Shown: positions 1 to 8,392, numbered from the stretch's first letter. The stretch is DNA of 11,546 nucleotides from Chromera velia (GCA_018398765.1 JAHBMJ010003325.1:1-11546); one strand, 5' to 3'. The notes: generated by a model not told the origin, from the letters alone. Numbers and translations: made by a program.

Positions 1-509
1 CTATTATACCAACTGGTTTTGAAGATAAACTTTTGGCTGGTTTTGAAGATAAACTTTTGATAGAGTCCTCCGCATGCAAGTCTTCTACCAATTAATCATT
101 ATGAGACTACCATACATAGAATCAGCTAGTGCATACAATATCTTGGTTATTGAAAAAAAAATTAAATCACTAAACTTTCTTAGAAACTTTCAAAAATACA
201 CTTTTAAATGAGGTTATTTTTTAAAGTGAAAAAAAAAAAGATGAAAAAAAAAATTGGTTTGTGACGCTTAAGTTTTTTTTTTTTTAACGAGATGATTTTG
301 TTTCAAAAACACCTAAAAAGTTCGGATTAAAAAGTCAAGTTCGAATCTAAAAAATACTTGAATAGAGCACATGTCCCCTGCAGAGTTGAATTTATAGCAT
401 GGTAGGTTTAGGCATGCGACAGGAGACGGCTCTATGTATGCCTCAGAGAGAAAGGCATGGCACACCGAGTGATGGTAGAAGAGTGCAGAAAAGGAATTGA
501 CTGCAGGGA
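1..509. other. AT-rich non-coding left flank
   Basis: No reading frame here resembles a protein. The first 300 bases are strikingly AT-rich, with A and T homopolymer runs around 150-175 and 230-290, and are visibly different in composition from the purine-rich retrotransposon relic that follows. The transition lies near 400. No LTR, tRNA-like primer-binding site or gag reading frame could be recognised, although an intact copia element would have all three on this side of the integrase. Confidence 0.6.
13..59. repeat. 24-bp tandem duplication, two copies
   Basis: A 24-base unit beginning CTGGTTTTGAAGATAAAC occupies 13-36 and is repeated immediately at 37-59, with the copies identical until the last base of the second. 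This is a simple tandem duplication in AT-rich DNA. It is close to the window edge, so further copies to the left cannot be excluded. Confidence 0.9.
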
Positions 510-692
510 GTGCAGAGAGGTCAATGCAGAGATGAAACGGATACCAGCCAGGCAGGGAGGGGGGTGCCAGAGAGATTAGGATCTCATTGGACACAAAATC
601 TTCTCTTTTTGTCTGGAAGGGTGCCAGCAAGTCTTCTAATTGAAAGAAAAGGAAGACTGATGGATGGGCAGATTTTTGGATGCAAGGCATAG

Positions 693-1268
693 ACAGTCAG
701 ACATCTTTGTTCGGTCGTGCATCTCTTTGAGCCTCGCTATGGAAAGATGGAGGTTGTACAGACAGACAATGGAAAAGAGTTCTTGGGGGACAAGAAAGGG
801 CAGTACGATCACTTTTGTCAGGAAGAGAGAATTTTTCACTGGAGGGGGGCGAACTACACCCCTCAACATCAGGGCTAGGGGGAGAGAGCAAATCGGACAG
901 TGAAGCGTCTCCTTCGGAAGGTGAGGAGACAAACCGGTCTTCCCCCCTACACCGAAAAGTGGCTGTTCCAGGAAGTAGTTCAAGAATTGAATAATTGCGT
1001 CTCGACTGTCACTGGTAAATCCCCTGTTTATGCTTTCTTTGGAGAAGAACGTGCAGCAGAGATTCCCTCCATCACTGTTGGTGATCGTGTGTATGTATAC
1101 AATGCCCGTCCAAGAAAGAAAGACGGAGAGCCTGTGCATGGTGTCGAGGGCTTCTTTGGAGGAATCGAAAATTCAAATGTGGTGAAGGTAATAATTAGAA
1201 AGAACAATGGTTGGAAGCCCATTCGTGTTCCTCCCTCTTCTGTCTTACTTGTTGCGTGGAGAGGCATG
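693..1268 (+). pseudogene. Copia integrase fragment (catalytic core and C-terminal part)
   Basis: Integrase inserts the element cDNA into the host chromosome. The second catalytic aspartate is visible in TDNGKEF (Asp codon 765-767), and the catalytic glutamate in GERANRTVKR (Glu codon 882-884), preceded by the typical TPQHQG stretch. A TAG at 876-878 separates the two parts of this motif and destroys the enzyme. The first catalytic aspartate and the N-terminal HHCC zinc-binding region are not identifiable. A frame change near 725 is possible, because the +1 frame reads plausibly just upstream. After the core, a GDRVYVYNARPRKKDGE segment near 1080-1130 and the following residues to about 1230 sit where copia integrases have their C-terminal domain. 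Family assignment is firm; the left boundary is not. Confidence 0.85.
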
Positions 1269-1973
1269 GATCGCAAACTGTTTGACTCTTCTCTCTCTTC
1301 TCCTGGGGAATCAAAAGGGAAGAGGGGGCAGGGTGGGAATATAAATAATTCTTTTTCTTCTTACTTGTCTTCTCCTTCTCTTTCTGAGGTGTCTCCAGGA
1401 TTGGGAGGTGAGGGGAAAAGGTCAGATGAGGTGGATGATGGGGCCTTCTCGGATGTTGATGTTGAGGAGGTGCCTTGCGAATCGGATGCGGGAGATTGTG
1501 ACGGTCCTCCTGCAAAGTTCTTTTCTTCTTTTGCGTCTGCTCATTTCTTTCTTTCTGTCTCTTACATGGCCGTTCGACTGTATGAGCGCTATGTTGCAAC
1601 TTCTGTATCATCGGACATAGGAGGTGCACAGCCTTTCTCTTTTCCCCTTCAGAGCCCTGCAGGCATACAAATTCAGACAGATCAGCTCGAGATGCATGTA
1701 CAGCAGAAGAGGAGAAAAGAAGGGGAGAGAGAGGAAAGAGAGGAAGCAGAGAGGGACTCAGAGCCCAGAAGGGGGGCCAGACGGCTGCCAAAGAGAGAGA
1801 AAAGAGAAGACGGAGGGGGTATGCCTCTGTCCCCTGTCGCTGAAGACGTTGAGGTGGATTGGGGGGTAGATAGCGATGGGAATACGCTTCGTACGCAGGA
1901 AGGTAGAGAGGAAGTACAGGTTATATAAGATGATGAAGAGAAGGAAGAAGCGCTGAGAGAGCGTCTAGGGAAA
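1269..1973 (+). pseudogene. Linker between integrase and reverse transcriptase of the copia relic
   Basis: This part of the polyprotein reads as a poorly conserved, serine- and glycine-rich segment (to about 1440), then an acidic stretch (about 1430-1500), then a strongly charged Lys/Arg/Glu region (about 1700-1850). Copia polyproteins usually have a long variable, low-complexity connector here, so lack of recognisable domains is expected. The frame is closed by TAA at 1926-1928 and continues in the same register beyond it. Some of the segment, for example the hydrophobic stretch near 1530-1600, may be out of its original frame. I see no extra domain. Confidence 0.6.
1705..1746 (+). repeat. 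42-nt uninterrupted homopurine tract
   Basis: Every base from 1705 to 1746 is A or G, mostly as GA and GAAA steps, and purine richness continues with few interruptions to about 1820. It lies within the charged linker of the copia relic and encodes the Lys/Arg/Glu run there. An element polypurine tract used for plus-strand priming would be expected after pol, so this position argues against that role. Confidence 0.85.
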
Positions 1974-2983
1974 TTGAAAGAAGAGCTCGCTCGTGTGATT
2001 GCGGGAAAGGAGAAGAAGAGACGTCTTCTCCCTCGGATTGTTCCCGTTGATCCGACTGTAGTCGAAAAAATGATGAGTCACGTGAATCCTCGAAAAGGAT
2101 GCATTGATGCAACCAATGAAGAGGTCGAGAATGGCAGTCATGAGAAAGGAATGCTTGATAAGCTGCAGCATTTCCTGGATGAAACGGTCTTCCGTCGGGG
2201 GGTGCGTGTCCCAAAAGGCAGGAAAGTCATGAGGTGTCGATAGGTCCTGACTTGGAAACTAAAAGGGGGAAAGAGAGTCGCGAAAGCGCGTCTGGTTGTG
2301 AAGGGATTCCAAGACGATAGGAAAGACCTGCAGACATACTCAGGGATGGCCGATTGGTGGTCTGTCTTGCTTGTACTTTCATTTGCGGCAACAAAGGGAT
2401 GGGGGTGCGCAAAGTCGGATGTTCGAACTGCATTTCTGACTGCTGAAATGAAGGATGAAGTGTATGTTCGGTTGCCCGACAAACTTCCCGCAGGTCTGCC
2501 TGAGTAGATGAAAGCAGGGTCGGTCTTTCGTTTGAATAAAGCGATGTATAGACTCAAGGATGCCCCTCGTCTATACACTCAGAGCTTCAGGAAGATGATA
2601 AAGGAGGAAGGGTGGGAAGAGCTGAGAGAGAGTGTGTTTGTCAAGAACTTCAAGGATGAGAAAGGAGAGATCATCGCAATCATGCTGATGCATGTGGATG
2701 ATTTGCTTATCTTTACTGCCAATCCACTCATTACTTTGCTCCCATTCAGAAGAGGCTCAAGATGGATGAGCCTGAGTTGTTGGAAGAAGGAGAGAGTAAC
2801 AGTTTCGAGTATGTGGGAATGACTCTCACTCACATGCGTAAGGGGTACAAAATTGGACAGAAAGCCTACCTTGACTCAATTGAAATAGATGAGAAGAAGT
2901 TGCTCGGGGGGAGATTGAATGCATCTCCTCTTGAGCCTCCTGAAGAGGGAGAAGTGTTAGAGGATCTCATTCCGTTAATATAG
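1974..2983 (+). pseudogene. Copia reverse transcriptase relic (RVT_2 family)
   Basis: Reverse transcriptase copies the element RNA into DNA. The N-terminal region contains VLTWKLKGGKRVAKARLVVKG (two adjoining pieces near 2244-2306), matching the conserved entry to the copia polymerase domain. Motif A is SDVRTAFL with its catalytic Asp at 2418-2420. SVFRLNKAMYRLKDAPR (about 2520-2570) is the well-known copia signature. The catalytic pair is in HVDDLL (2691-2708). Damage: TAG at 2241, where related proteins commonly have Trp; TAG at 2505; a frameshift between about 2725 and 2740 after the HVDD motif; and TAG at 2981. After the shift, the +2 frame resumes with FEYVGMTL, the usual downstream motif. 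Assignment is secure. Confidence 0.92.
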
Positions 2984-3642
2984 AAATGCACAGGGGTTAT
3001 GGGGTGGGTTGTTCGCACTCTTCCTTCCATCTCTTTTCTCTTCAGCGAGCTGTCCCAATGGTTCACTCGGCCTTTTACAGAGAAGGTTGAGGGGGTGCTA
3101 CGTCTCTTTTTGCATGCTGAAGAAACGGAACGGCCTCTTGTCTTCACTCCCTGCCACAATCCCAAGATCGTTGACTTTCATGACGGTTCTTTTTCTCTTT
3201 CTTGGGGAGAAGGGAAGGCAGGGTATGAGGCGTTCCTTGTAGATCAAAGCAAGTCGATTGGATCCATGTGAGAGAACAATCTCTTTGCATGGAAGTCCAA
3301 ACAGATTAAGAGAGTCTTGAATTCTAGTACGTCTTCTGAACTGTGTGCGCAGCATGAGACAGTGAAGAAAGCATATACATAGAAGTCGTTTGCTGAGGCT
3401 CTGTATTAGAAGAAGGTCCCAATCGAATTCGTGACTGACTCTGCTCCTTGATGGAACAGTTGGAGATAGGAGAGGTGAAATCTGAGCCTCGTCTTCAAGG
3501 CATGCTTCGGTTTGTTTGGCAGAAACTTAGGGCAATGAAAGCAAAAACATTGTGGTGCCTGACCGACGTCATGCATGTGGACAGACAGACAAAACTCAAG
3601 CTCTCAAAAGACAGGGGAACTCAGTACGTCCCTCGTGATTGA
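2984..3642 (+). pseudogene. Copia RNase H relic and C-terminus
   Basis: RNase H degrades the RNA strand during reverse transcription. The frame runs from the end of the polymerase through GVMGWVVRTLPSISFLFSEL, the copia connection region. Candidate catalytic residues are Asp of VDFHDGSF (3182-3184), Glu of STSSELCA (3338-3340) and Asp of VTDSAP (3437-3439). FAWKSKQIKR before the Glu matches the family pattern seen as WxSKKQ in other copia elements. Stops at 3269 (TGA), 3380 (TAG) and 3407 (TAG) and a single-base shift near 3446 inactivate it. The last open stretch (3448-3642) ends in a segment around VMHVDRQTKL that sits where copia proteins have their terminal AD-x-LTK-like motif. The TGA at 3640 may therefore be the original terminator. 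Confidence 0.85.
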
Positions 3643-3901
3643 TCGACTGCTGTCAGATCAGATGCAAGACGAAAAGTCATTGTTTTTGCAAAGAAGGTGC
3701 ACTTTCACCGCCTTTGAATGATCGTTCTCTGTTTTTACGATCAGGAGGTGACTGTAAGGGCTCAATACTGAGGTGCCCGCCGCCAGACCTGCCGCAGCCG
3801 CATCTTATTGAGATACACGGGGCGGGCGCGCCGCATGGATTTATGGAATAGTGATCGCATGTTGATTGAAGCATGATTAGATACGAATCAAACAGACTGA
3901 T

Positions 3902-3933
3902 TGATAAGAAGGAAGACATTCTTCTTCTTATCA
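3902..3933. repeat. Inverted repeat / hairpin, 13-14 bp arms
   Basis: Left arm 3902-3915 (TGATAAGAAGGAAG) and right arm 3921-3933 (CTTCTTCTTATCA) are reverse complements apart from one extra G in the left arm. They enclose a five-base loop ACATT. Pairing can be extended with a small bulge because GACTGAT occurs just left of the arm and ATCAGTC at the right. It lies about 260 bp after the end of the pol relic. Function unknown; it could be part of the element 3' region. Confidence 0.8.
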
Positions 3934-4270
3934 GTCCTCTCCGTATGAATGATTTGAATCCTCTTATAGTAAATTCTCTTCTCCGCTAGAGCCTAGTACC
4001 TTTCATAGCGACTGAGTGTGACTAGAGTGTCTTTTGTCCAGAGTTGAGAGTTCATGTGTCGAAAGGAGCAGCAAGGGGATAAAATGAGATAGAAAGAAGA
4101 GACGAGATAAAAAGAGACCAGCGGGGTAGTCTGCAATATGTCTGGTCCCTTCTCTTCCTCCCTTTATGCAGCTACTGACATGCGCGGAGTATATTTATGT
4201 TCGACGAGACCATCGAGTCCTTCTGTCGATGAGAACTCCAACTTGATTGCCTACCTCTATGTCAGCTACG

Positions 4271-4279
4271 TATAAAAAG
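4271..4279 (+). promoter_or_regulatory. TATA-like box
   Basis: TATAAAAAG is an excellent match to a canonical eukaryotic TATA element. No convincing coding sequence starts within a few hundred bases downstream, so it is not obviously a gene promoter. Because it lies about 630 bp beyond the copia pol relic on the same strand, it could be the promoter of a decayed 3' LTR. It could equally be chance: one such 9-mer is not significant in a sequence this size. Confidence 0.3.
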
Positions 4280-4548
4280 GGTAGAGGACTGCCTGATTAT
4301 CGCCGTCATGTGCTTATGCCTGCGTGTACCTACAACTGCCTATGACCGCCCTTGTGCCCCTGTAGTGAACTTAGGGGAGGAGTGAGCATTGTAAGGCTGA
4401 GCGCCATCAAAGAGGCAGACTGCGAAAACAACAACTTGAAGCCGAGCGCCGCATGTGCCGCACATTCGAAACTTCTGAAGCTCCTTTTGGAAGAGTGACC
4501 TTTCTTCTCTCTCGGCTTCTCTTCTTTGCGCATGACTTAGGAGTCAGA

Positions 4549-4584
4549 CCCCTCGTGTCGCTGAGAGCACGAGCGCACGAGGGG
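4549..4584. repeat. GC-rich hairpin, 13-14 bp arms
   Basis: Left arm 4549-4562 (CCCCTCGTGTCGCT) pairs with right arm 4572-4584 (AGCGCACGAGGGG). There is one unpaired base, and the loop is nine bases. A second, smaller inverted repeat, TGACT/AGTCA around four bases, lies immediately upstream at 4533-4546. No coding sequence is adjacent. It might be a structured RNA element or the remnant of a small inverted-repeat element; nothing in the sequence decides between these. Confidence 0.8.
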
Positions 4585-4640
4585 GCGCCTTCATTCGCTG
4601 TCTCTTTCTCACTTCTTTCTGCTGCTTAAAGTTTGAAACG

Positions 4641-7413
4641 TTTTGGGTTATCCCCGGCTTCCTCTTTAATTTAAAAAAAAAAAACTGGAAGAGGCAGAGA
4701 GAAAATGAGTAGAAGAGGAGCAAAGAGAGAAGAAATCTTTAAAGAGATGTCTGGTTCAACGAGAAAAGAAGAAAAAGTGAGGGGACAGCCCGTGCATATC
4801 TCTGTGTTCCTTCTATATCTTCTCCCTGTAGGGGGATGCCGATGCTTTGGAGGCCCTCTGAGTTTTCTGGGTATCGCCTCTCCCCCTCGCAGCATGGGAG
4901 TTGATGGGGGCTTTGGTGGAGCTAACCGTCTCTGCGCGAGCATCTACGTGCAGCCAGATGGTGTACCACCAGGCGTCTCCCTCCGATAGGTCTGGCCGGG
5001 TGCCGTTCATTGGTTGATGTCCGTTGACAATGTCTTGATTTGCCCTTCCCTGCCTCTGTCACTTTATGTTCGTCTCTTCCCTCACGCCAGAATGCAAAGT
5101 TTGCTGTGTCTCTCTCTTATATAGCTCTAGTGCTTTTAGTTGCTTGCCTCGGTCTGTATCTGTTGTGTTGGGTCAATCTACGGTGTTGGTGACAACGAGC
5201 AAAGAGATGCGCATACAGTCTTTAGGAAGGAAGTGAGATATAGAAGAGAGAGGAGCAAATGATGTGGATAGATGTGTATGAGACTTTCTACTACCACCCT
5301 CTGGTTTTGCCATCTCTTCATGTTTTGTTCGAACCTCCGTCTGCCCGTCACTTGCATTCAGAAAAGAGAAGTGGAAAGGGATCTCTTACAGGCATACTAT
5401 TCTGTCTGTCACCCGCTTCCTTCCAGCAAGCCAGTCTGAGAAAGAGAGAGAAATTTAAAAGTGAGAGAAGGCGAAATAAAGTCAGGAAACAGACAAAAAC
5501 GGAGTTGGCTACCTCTTTCTTTTCGATCACTTTGTCGTTGGTGGTGTTCGATCTGCGTCTTTCTTTTGAGACCACGGAGGTATGGGAGGTGCAGCTTTGT
5601 TTTTCCGTCCCGCTTCAACGGAAACAAAAACAGCATGCATGAAAGAGAAATGAGAGAAAAAGGAAAGGGTGGAACTGCATAAGAGTTTGGAGAGCGGGGA
5701 TTTGTCGGAATGAGCCTGTTTGCCCCTCTTAGAATTTTTGCATTGGCCCCGTCTCCGCTTTTTGTTTTACCACCTTCCGGTGCCCTCCCATACTATCCTG
5801 TTTATGTGAATGGTTTAGCATATAAAGATCTGATGTGGTCGGAGTGTGTATATGCGTACGTGCATGCCTAGACCTTTGTCCCGTTAGTTCTTTGGTTGGC
5901 TGCACATGTCCCTCTCAGTCTGTCTGTTTGTTGCTCTGTGAAAAGTCGATCGGTCTGCCCTTTTCTTTTCCCAGTTTCGGCCGTTTGCTTCTCTGGCTTC
6001 TCGCTGTAGTTGCCTTTTCTACTGGCAGCATCGAAACGAACTCTTATCATGCGGGGTGTGTTGTTGAGAGTTTATGTCCTTTACTTTTGCCTCCATGTAG
6101 CTGCGTTCGCTCGTCTAACTTTGCCACATTGGTGCGAGGCCAGCGCTTTGGAGGAAGAAAGAAGACAAAGAGGGGAACACAAAGTGGGAGTGAGAAGTAA
6201 CAGTTTCTGAACAAAACAGAGGAAAGTGAAAAAAAAAAAGTAAAGTAAACAACTGTGAGCGCATGAATCGGCATGGGGATACATACGTGCAATGCCATGT
6301 GACCATACGGGCCTGTCTGTGTCCTGATCTCTATCGCTCTTTCTGTTCAGCATTTCCGTTTCATTCTTTCTTTCTGGGGGGTACGAAAGGTTAATGGAAA
6401 GCTAGGAAAATGTAAAACCTTGCATTGGGAAGCTTGCGGCCGTCCAATGATGGACCCTGCTGTCAGGAAGGGAGGGTGTGCTTCTGCAGACCATAAGCAA
6501 GCAAACGTCCCTAAAACAGGTTCTTTAAGGAAAGATCTAGCGGGTTGGTGTTGCCGGCGAGGCAGTCACACGGTGGTGATAGCACCGTCTGGTAGGGGTA
6601 TTTCCAATGTAGATGAATGAATGAGAGAAAGAGAGAAAGGAAGGAAGCAGGTTGTTCATTGCAAATCTGTTTATGTTTGTGCATGTTAATCTGAGTGACT
6701 TCCTTCAATGGGAGGAAACTTTTCTGCTTGTCAGTTTCTGCGTCTACTAGATTTGAGAGTCGGTTGACTGTGGATGACTATCTCAATAACGGTGCCAAAG
6801 GGATTTCTGTGTCTGTGCTTTCTTACAATGCCTCTGTCATAGTGTGAGGATGCTCGAGATTTTATTCCTTCAACTATATGCTTTGAAGTACCAGTGTTCC
6901 ATCGGTTACATGGGTTTGCATTACGTCTGATTGGTCATGCTCTTTCACTCACCTCTTTTTTTTCCCTTTAAATTTTGTGTATGCTCGGAATCCGATGTGT
7001 TTAACTGATCGTGAGGACGCGATTTCCCTGTCCATGGCTGGGGAAGATCTGTGGAGTTCTACCCTGTAGCGCCGCCCTTTGAGCCTTCGCATGCGCCGTG
7101 ACTGAGTGAGCCAGCGTGCTGCGCCACATTCCGCCACCGCGCTTTGCTTCGTACATGTCGCACGCGCATCGATCGAAGTCGAATCTGACCTTCGCAATGT
7201 TCATATTCAAGCAACATATCACTTGAGCAACAGATAGGATCGTTTAAGGCTAATGTCTGTTTGTCATAGATTGGGAATCTGAGACTCTGAGAGAGAGGAA
7301 CAGAGAGAAGCATGAGTGGAAATTGTGCAATAATAGAATGAACCCAGCTGATTGGAATCCCAGATCGCTCTAGAGCTAAACCTTCTGTAAACTGTTGCCT
7401 GAATGAGTGTTGT
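4641..7413. other. Long non-coding region without a supportable gene
   Basis: I found no exon with recognisable protein similarity on either strand. The open frames present (longest about 127 codons at 5259-5642 +) have low-complexity, Phe/Leu/Ser- or Arg/Lys-rich translations and overlap equally long frames on the other strand, as expected for non-coding DNA. Visible content: an A12 run at 4673-4684, an A11 run at about 6229-6239, a purine-rich simple-sequence stretch at 6615-6648, a short hairpin ACGGTG/CACCGT at 6570-6588, and a GC-richer patch at about 7070-7180. Unrecognised spliced exons cannot be excluded. Confidence 0.5.
6615..6648 (+). repeat. Purine-rich simple sequence (GAAT/GAGA/GGAA)
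   Basis: Successive short runs of GAAT, GAGAAA and GGAA units form a degenerate microsatellite. It is typical low-complexity intergenic DNA, with no associated gene. Confidence 0.7.
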
Positions 7414-7704
7414 TCACGTTCTTTCTCTAGAATTTCCTGAAGGTTCTTGTCCTCGCTTTACTTTCTGTCTGGACGCCATAAGGTGGCCGGATAGGGGGGA
7501 CAAAGCAAGGGCCACTTTGTACTTCTCCCGCAACCCCTTCACCTCCGCAGCACGTTCCACCCGTTTCAGCCTCTTCCGCAAAGCCTCTCTTTCTGCTCTG
7601 GGCAAGTTGGGCAAGTCTTCCCAAGTCCCACCAGGATCTCCCCGAGCTCGTTGGGATATTTCAGCTTGGAAGTGCGGATACAGAAGTGGCGGACAAAAGC
7701 GCAA
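7414..7704 (-). CDS. Possible fragment of an unidentified protein (minus-strand open frame)
   Basis: I do not recognise this protein. The minus-strand frame of about 96 codons has a composition unlike the surrounding random frames: it is rich in Glu, Arg, Lys, Ala and Leu. It contains a segment predicted by eye to be a charged amphipathic helix or coiled coil (LPRAEREALRKRLKRVER, about residues 33-50), followed by GLREKYKVALAL. It has no ATG start, and a stop lies just upstream in the same frame. If real, it is therefore an internal or terminal exon, or a piece of a decayed gene or transposon, ending at the TGA by 7414. A plus-strand frame at 7403-7807 overlaps it, but its translation is Ser/Arg-rich and looks like the antisense shadow. 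No neighbouring exon was identified. Confidence 0.25.
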   Translation of the reverse strand: MRFCPPLLYPHFQAEISQRARGDPGGTWEDLPNLPRAEREALRKRLKRVERAAEVKGLREKYKVALALSPLSGHLMASRQKVKRGQEPSGNSRERT

Positions 7705-7907
7705 AAATCAAGAAGTCGCCAGAACTACAACGCCAGAAGCCACAAGATGCGATCAGAACACTATCGAGGAACCCAATATAGAGTCGAGATCACGGAAATA
7801 TCACTGAGGTTGTCTGTTCCTCTTACCAGACTCAATCACTCATCAGATCATCTTCAGTATTCAATATTACATACATGGGCGCAGTGTTGCATGGATGCAG
7901 AAAAGGT

Positions 7908-7959
7908 CCGGCGCGCCGGCGCCCTGCATGCCCTTTTTGCGGCGCGCTCTTAGCGCCGC
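7908..7959. repeat. GC-rich patch with palindrome and hairpin
   Basis: 7908-7919 is the perfect 12-bp palindrome CCGGCGCGCCGG. At 7939-7959, GCGGCGC and GCGCCGC form a seven-base-pair stem around a seven-base loop. CpG is dense through the whole patch while the flanking DNA is AT-moderate. It lies about 400 bp upstream of the proposed ankyrin start, so a CpG-rich promoter-proximal element is possible but unproven. Confidence 0.6.
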
Positions 7960-8126
7960 CGCCCTCCCCGACTTTGCCGCGATGTGTATATAGCTCTCTC
8001 ATGGAAGCCGTCTCCATGCATGCATTTCGGTTGGATTGCAATAATCTGTCAGATCGTGTTTCCCTCAGAGCAATGCTGTCTGACCAGATCTCAGCTTTGA
8101 AGGCCCTGTCCTACATATGGGCCTAT

Positions 8127-8142
8127 TCAGAAGGCCTTCTGA
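8127..8142. repeat. 16-bp perfect palindrome
   Basis: TCAGAAGGCCTTCTGA reads identically on both strands, centred between 8134 and 8135. The flanks extend the symmetry imperfectly (ATTC on the left, GAGAAT on the right). It lies about 220 bp upstream of the proposed ankyrin start codon, so it could be a dimeric-factor binding site. A palindrome this long is only mildly unexpected by chance in 11.5 kb. Confidence 0.7.
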
Positions 8143-8362
8143 GAATACCGTGTTATCGTCCTTCTCCCGACACGCCTCCTTCCCTCTGTGCCCGCACTTC
8201 ACTGTTCTCCTCCTTTGCGACCCTCAGTATAGCTCCTCCACCTTTTTGTTTCACGCAGCTGGTCTGGCGTCTCACATGGGCGTACGTTGACAAGTCTGTG
8301 CACCTTCTCTGAGTAGATTGAAGAGACTTTCAGCTCACTCGTCTTCCAGTTTGTCTTAAGAG

Positions 8363-8392
8363 ATGTCTCAGGACGTCTCCCCGCCGGAAAAG
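8363..8392 (+). CDS. Ankyrin gene exon 1: start codon and ten-codon leader
   Basis: ATG at 8363 opens MSQDVSPPEK, ending at AAG|GTTAGC. Splicing over a 422-bp intron to the strong acceptor at 8811-8814, which has a pyrimidine tract CCCCTTCTTTTGCAG, joins it in phase 0 to the capping exon. The choice rests on the AAG donor context, shared with five other exons, and on the in-frame join. Alternative: an unspliced frame starting at 8494 reads into exon 2 without an intron, but its first 107 residues look like random sequence and it would ignore the good acceptor. A further upstream exon is also possible. Confidence 0.45.

Larger units (their letters stand above)
693..3642 (+). mobile_element. 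Decayed Ty1/copia-type retrotransposon (pol relic)
   Basis: A retrotransposon polyprotein can be followed in one direction as integrase, charged linker, reverse transcriptase and RNase H. Integrase before reverse transcriptase is the diagnostic copia order; gypsy elements have integrase last. The frame beginning at 693 stays open to about 2735 apart from in-frame stops at 876 (TAG), 1926 (TAA), 2241 (TAG) and 2505 (TAG). The coding register then shifts, and further stops lie at 2981 (TAG), 3269 (TGA), 3380 (TAG) and 3407 (TAG). A second shift lies near 3446, and the last frame closes at 3640 (TGA). Gag, protease, the integrase zinc-binding region and both LTRs are missing or unrecognisable. 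It is non-functional. 510-692 continues the same frame leftward but shows no family motif, so the true left limit is uncertain. Confidence 0.9.
3643..4640. other. Non-coding region 3' of the copia relic
   Basis: No open frame here has protein-like character. If the element kept any 3' untranslated region or LTR, it would lie here. The region contains two long imperfect hairpins (listed separately), a GC-rich patch at about 3776-3836 inside otherwise AT-moderate DNA, a purine-rich stretch at about 4060-4115, and a TATA-like box at 4271. Without a second copy in the window, an LTR cannot be delimited. Confidence 0.5.
7705..8362. other. Non-coding region upstream of the ankyrin gene
   Basis: No exon is supportable here. 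It contains the GC-rich patch at 7908-7959, a TATATAGC sequence at 7987-7994, and a 16-bp perfect palindrome at 8127-8142. The last 100 bases before the proposed ankyrin start codon contain no good TATA box. Any promoter of the ankyrin gene should lie in this stretch, but I cannot point to its elements. Confidence 0.45.

Noticed and set aside
636-1139. 167-codon minus-strand open frame overlapping the integrase
   Set aside because: It is antisense to clear integrase motifs on the plus strand and has no protein family character.
693-3642. Reading the copia pol as a live gene with TAG reassigned to sense
   Set aside because: TAA and TGA stops and at least two frameshifts are also present, so TAG decoding alone would not restore it.
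4705-4989. 94-codon plus-strand open frame beginning MSRRGAKREE
   Set aside because: There is a similar-length overlapping minus-strand frame, no recognisable family, and a composition change in mid-frame. Not supportable as a gene.
5326-5340. tRNA B-box-like sequence TGTTCGAACCTCC
   Set aside because: No A box, acceptor stem or cloverleaf can be folded around it.
5259-5642. 127-codon plus-strand open frame
   Set aside because: The translation is a mixture of Phe/Leu/Ser and Arg/Lys runs with no domain, and comparable frames exist on the opposite strand. It looks like chance in low-complexity DNA.
223-6240. Identical 18-mer AAAGTGA followed by an A run and G at 223-240 and 6223-6240
   Set aside because: The match is mostly an A11 homopolymer and is not evidence of a dispersed repeat.
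7403-7807. 134-codon plus-strand open frame
   Set aside because: Ser/Arg-rich translation opposite a minus-strand frame of more protein-like composition; judged to be an antisense shadow.
5118-7997. Shared 11-mer TATATAGCTCT at 5118-5128 and 7987-7997
   Set aside because: Two occurrences of an 11-mer in AT-moderate DNA without flanking similarity or positioned genes is compatible with chance.
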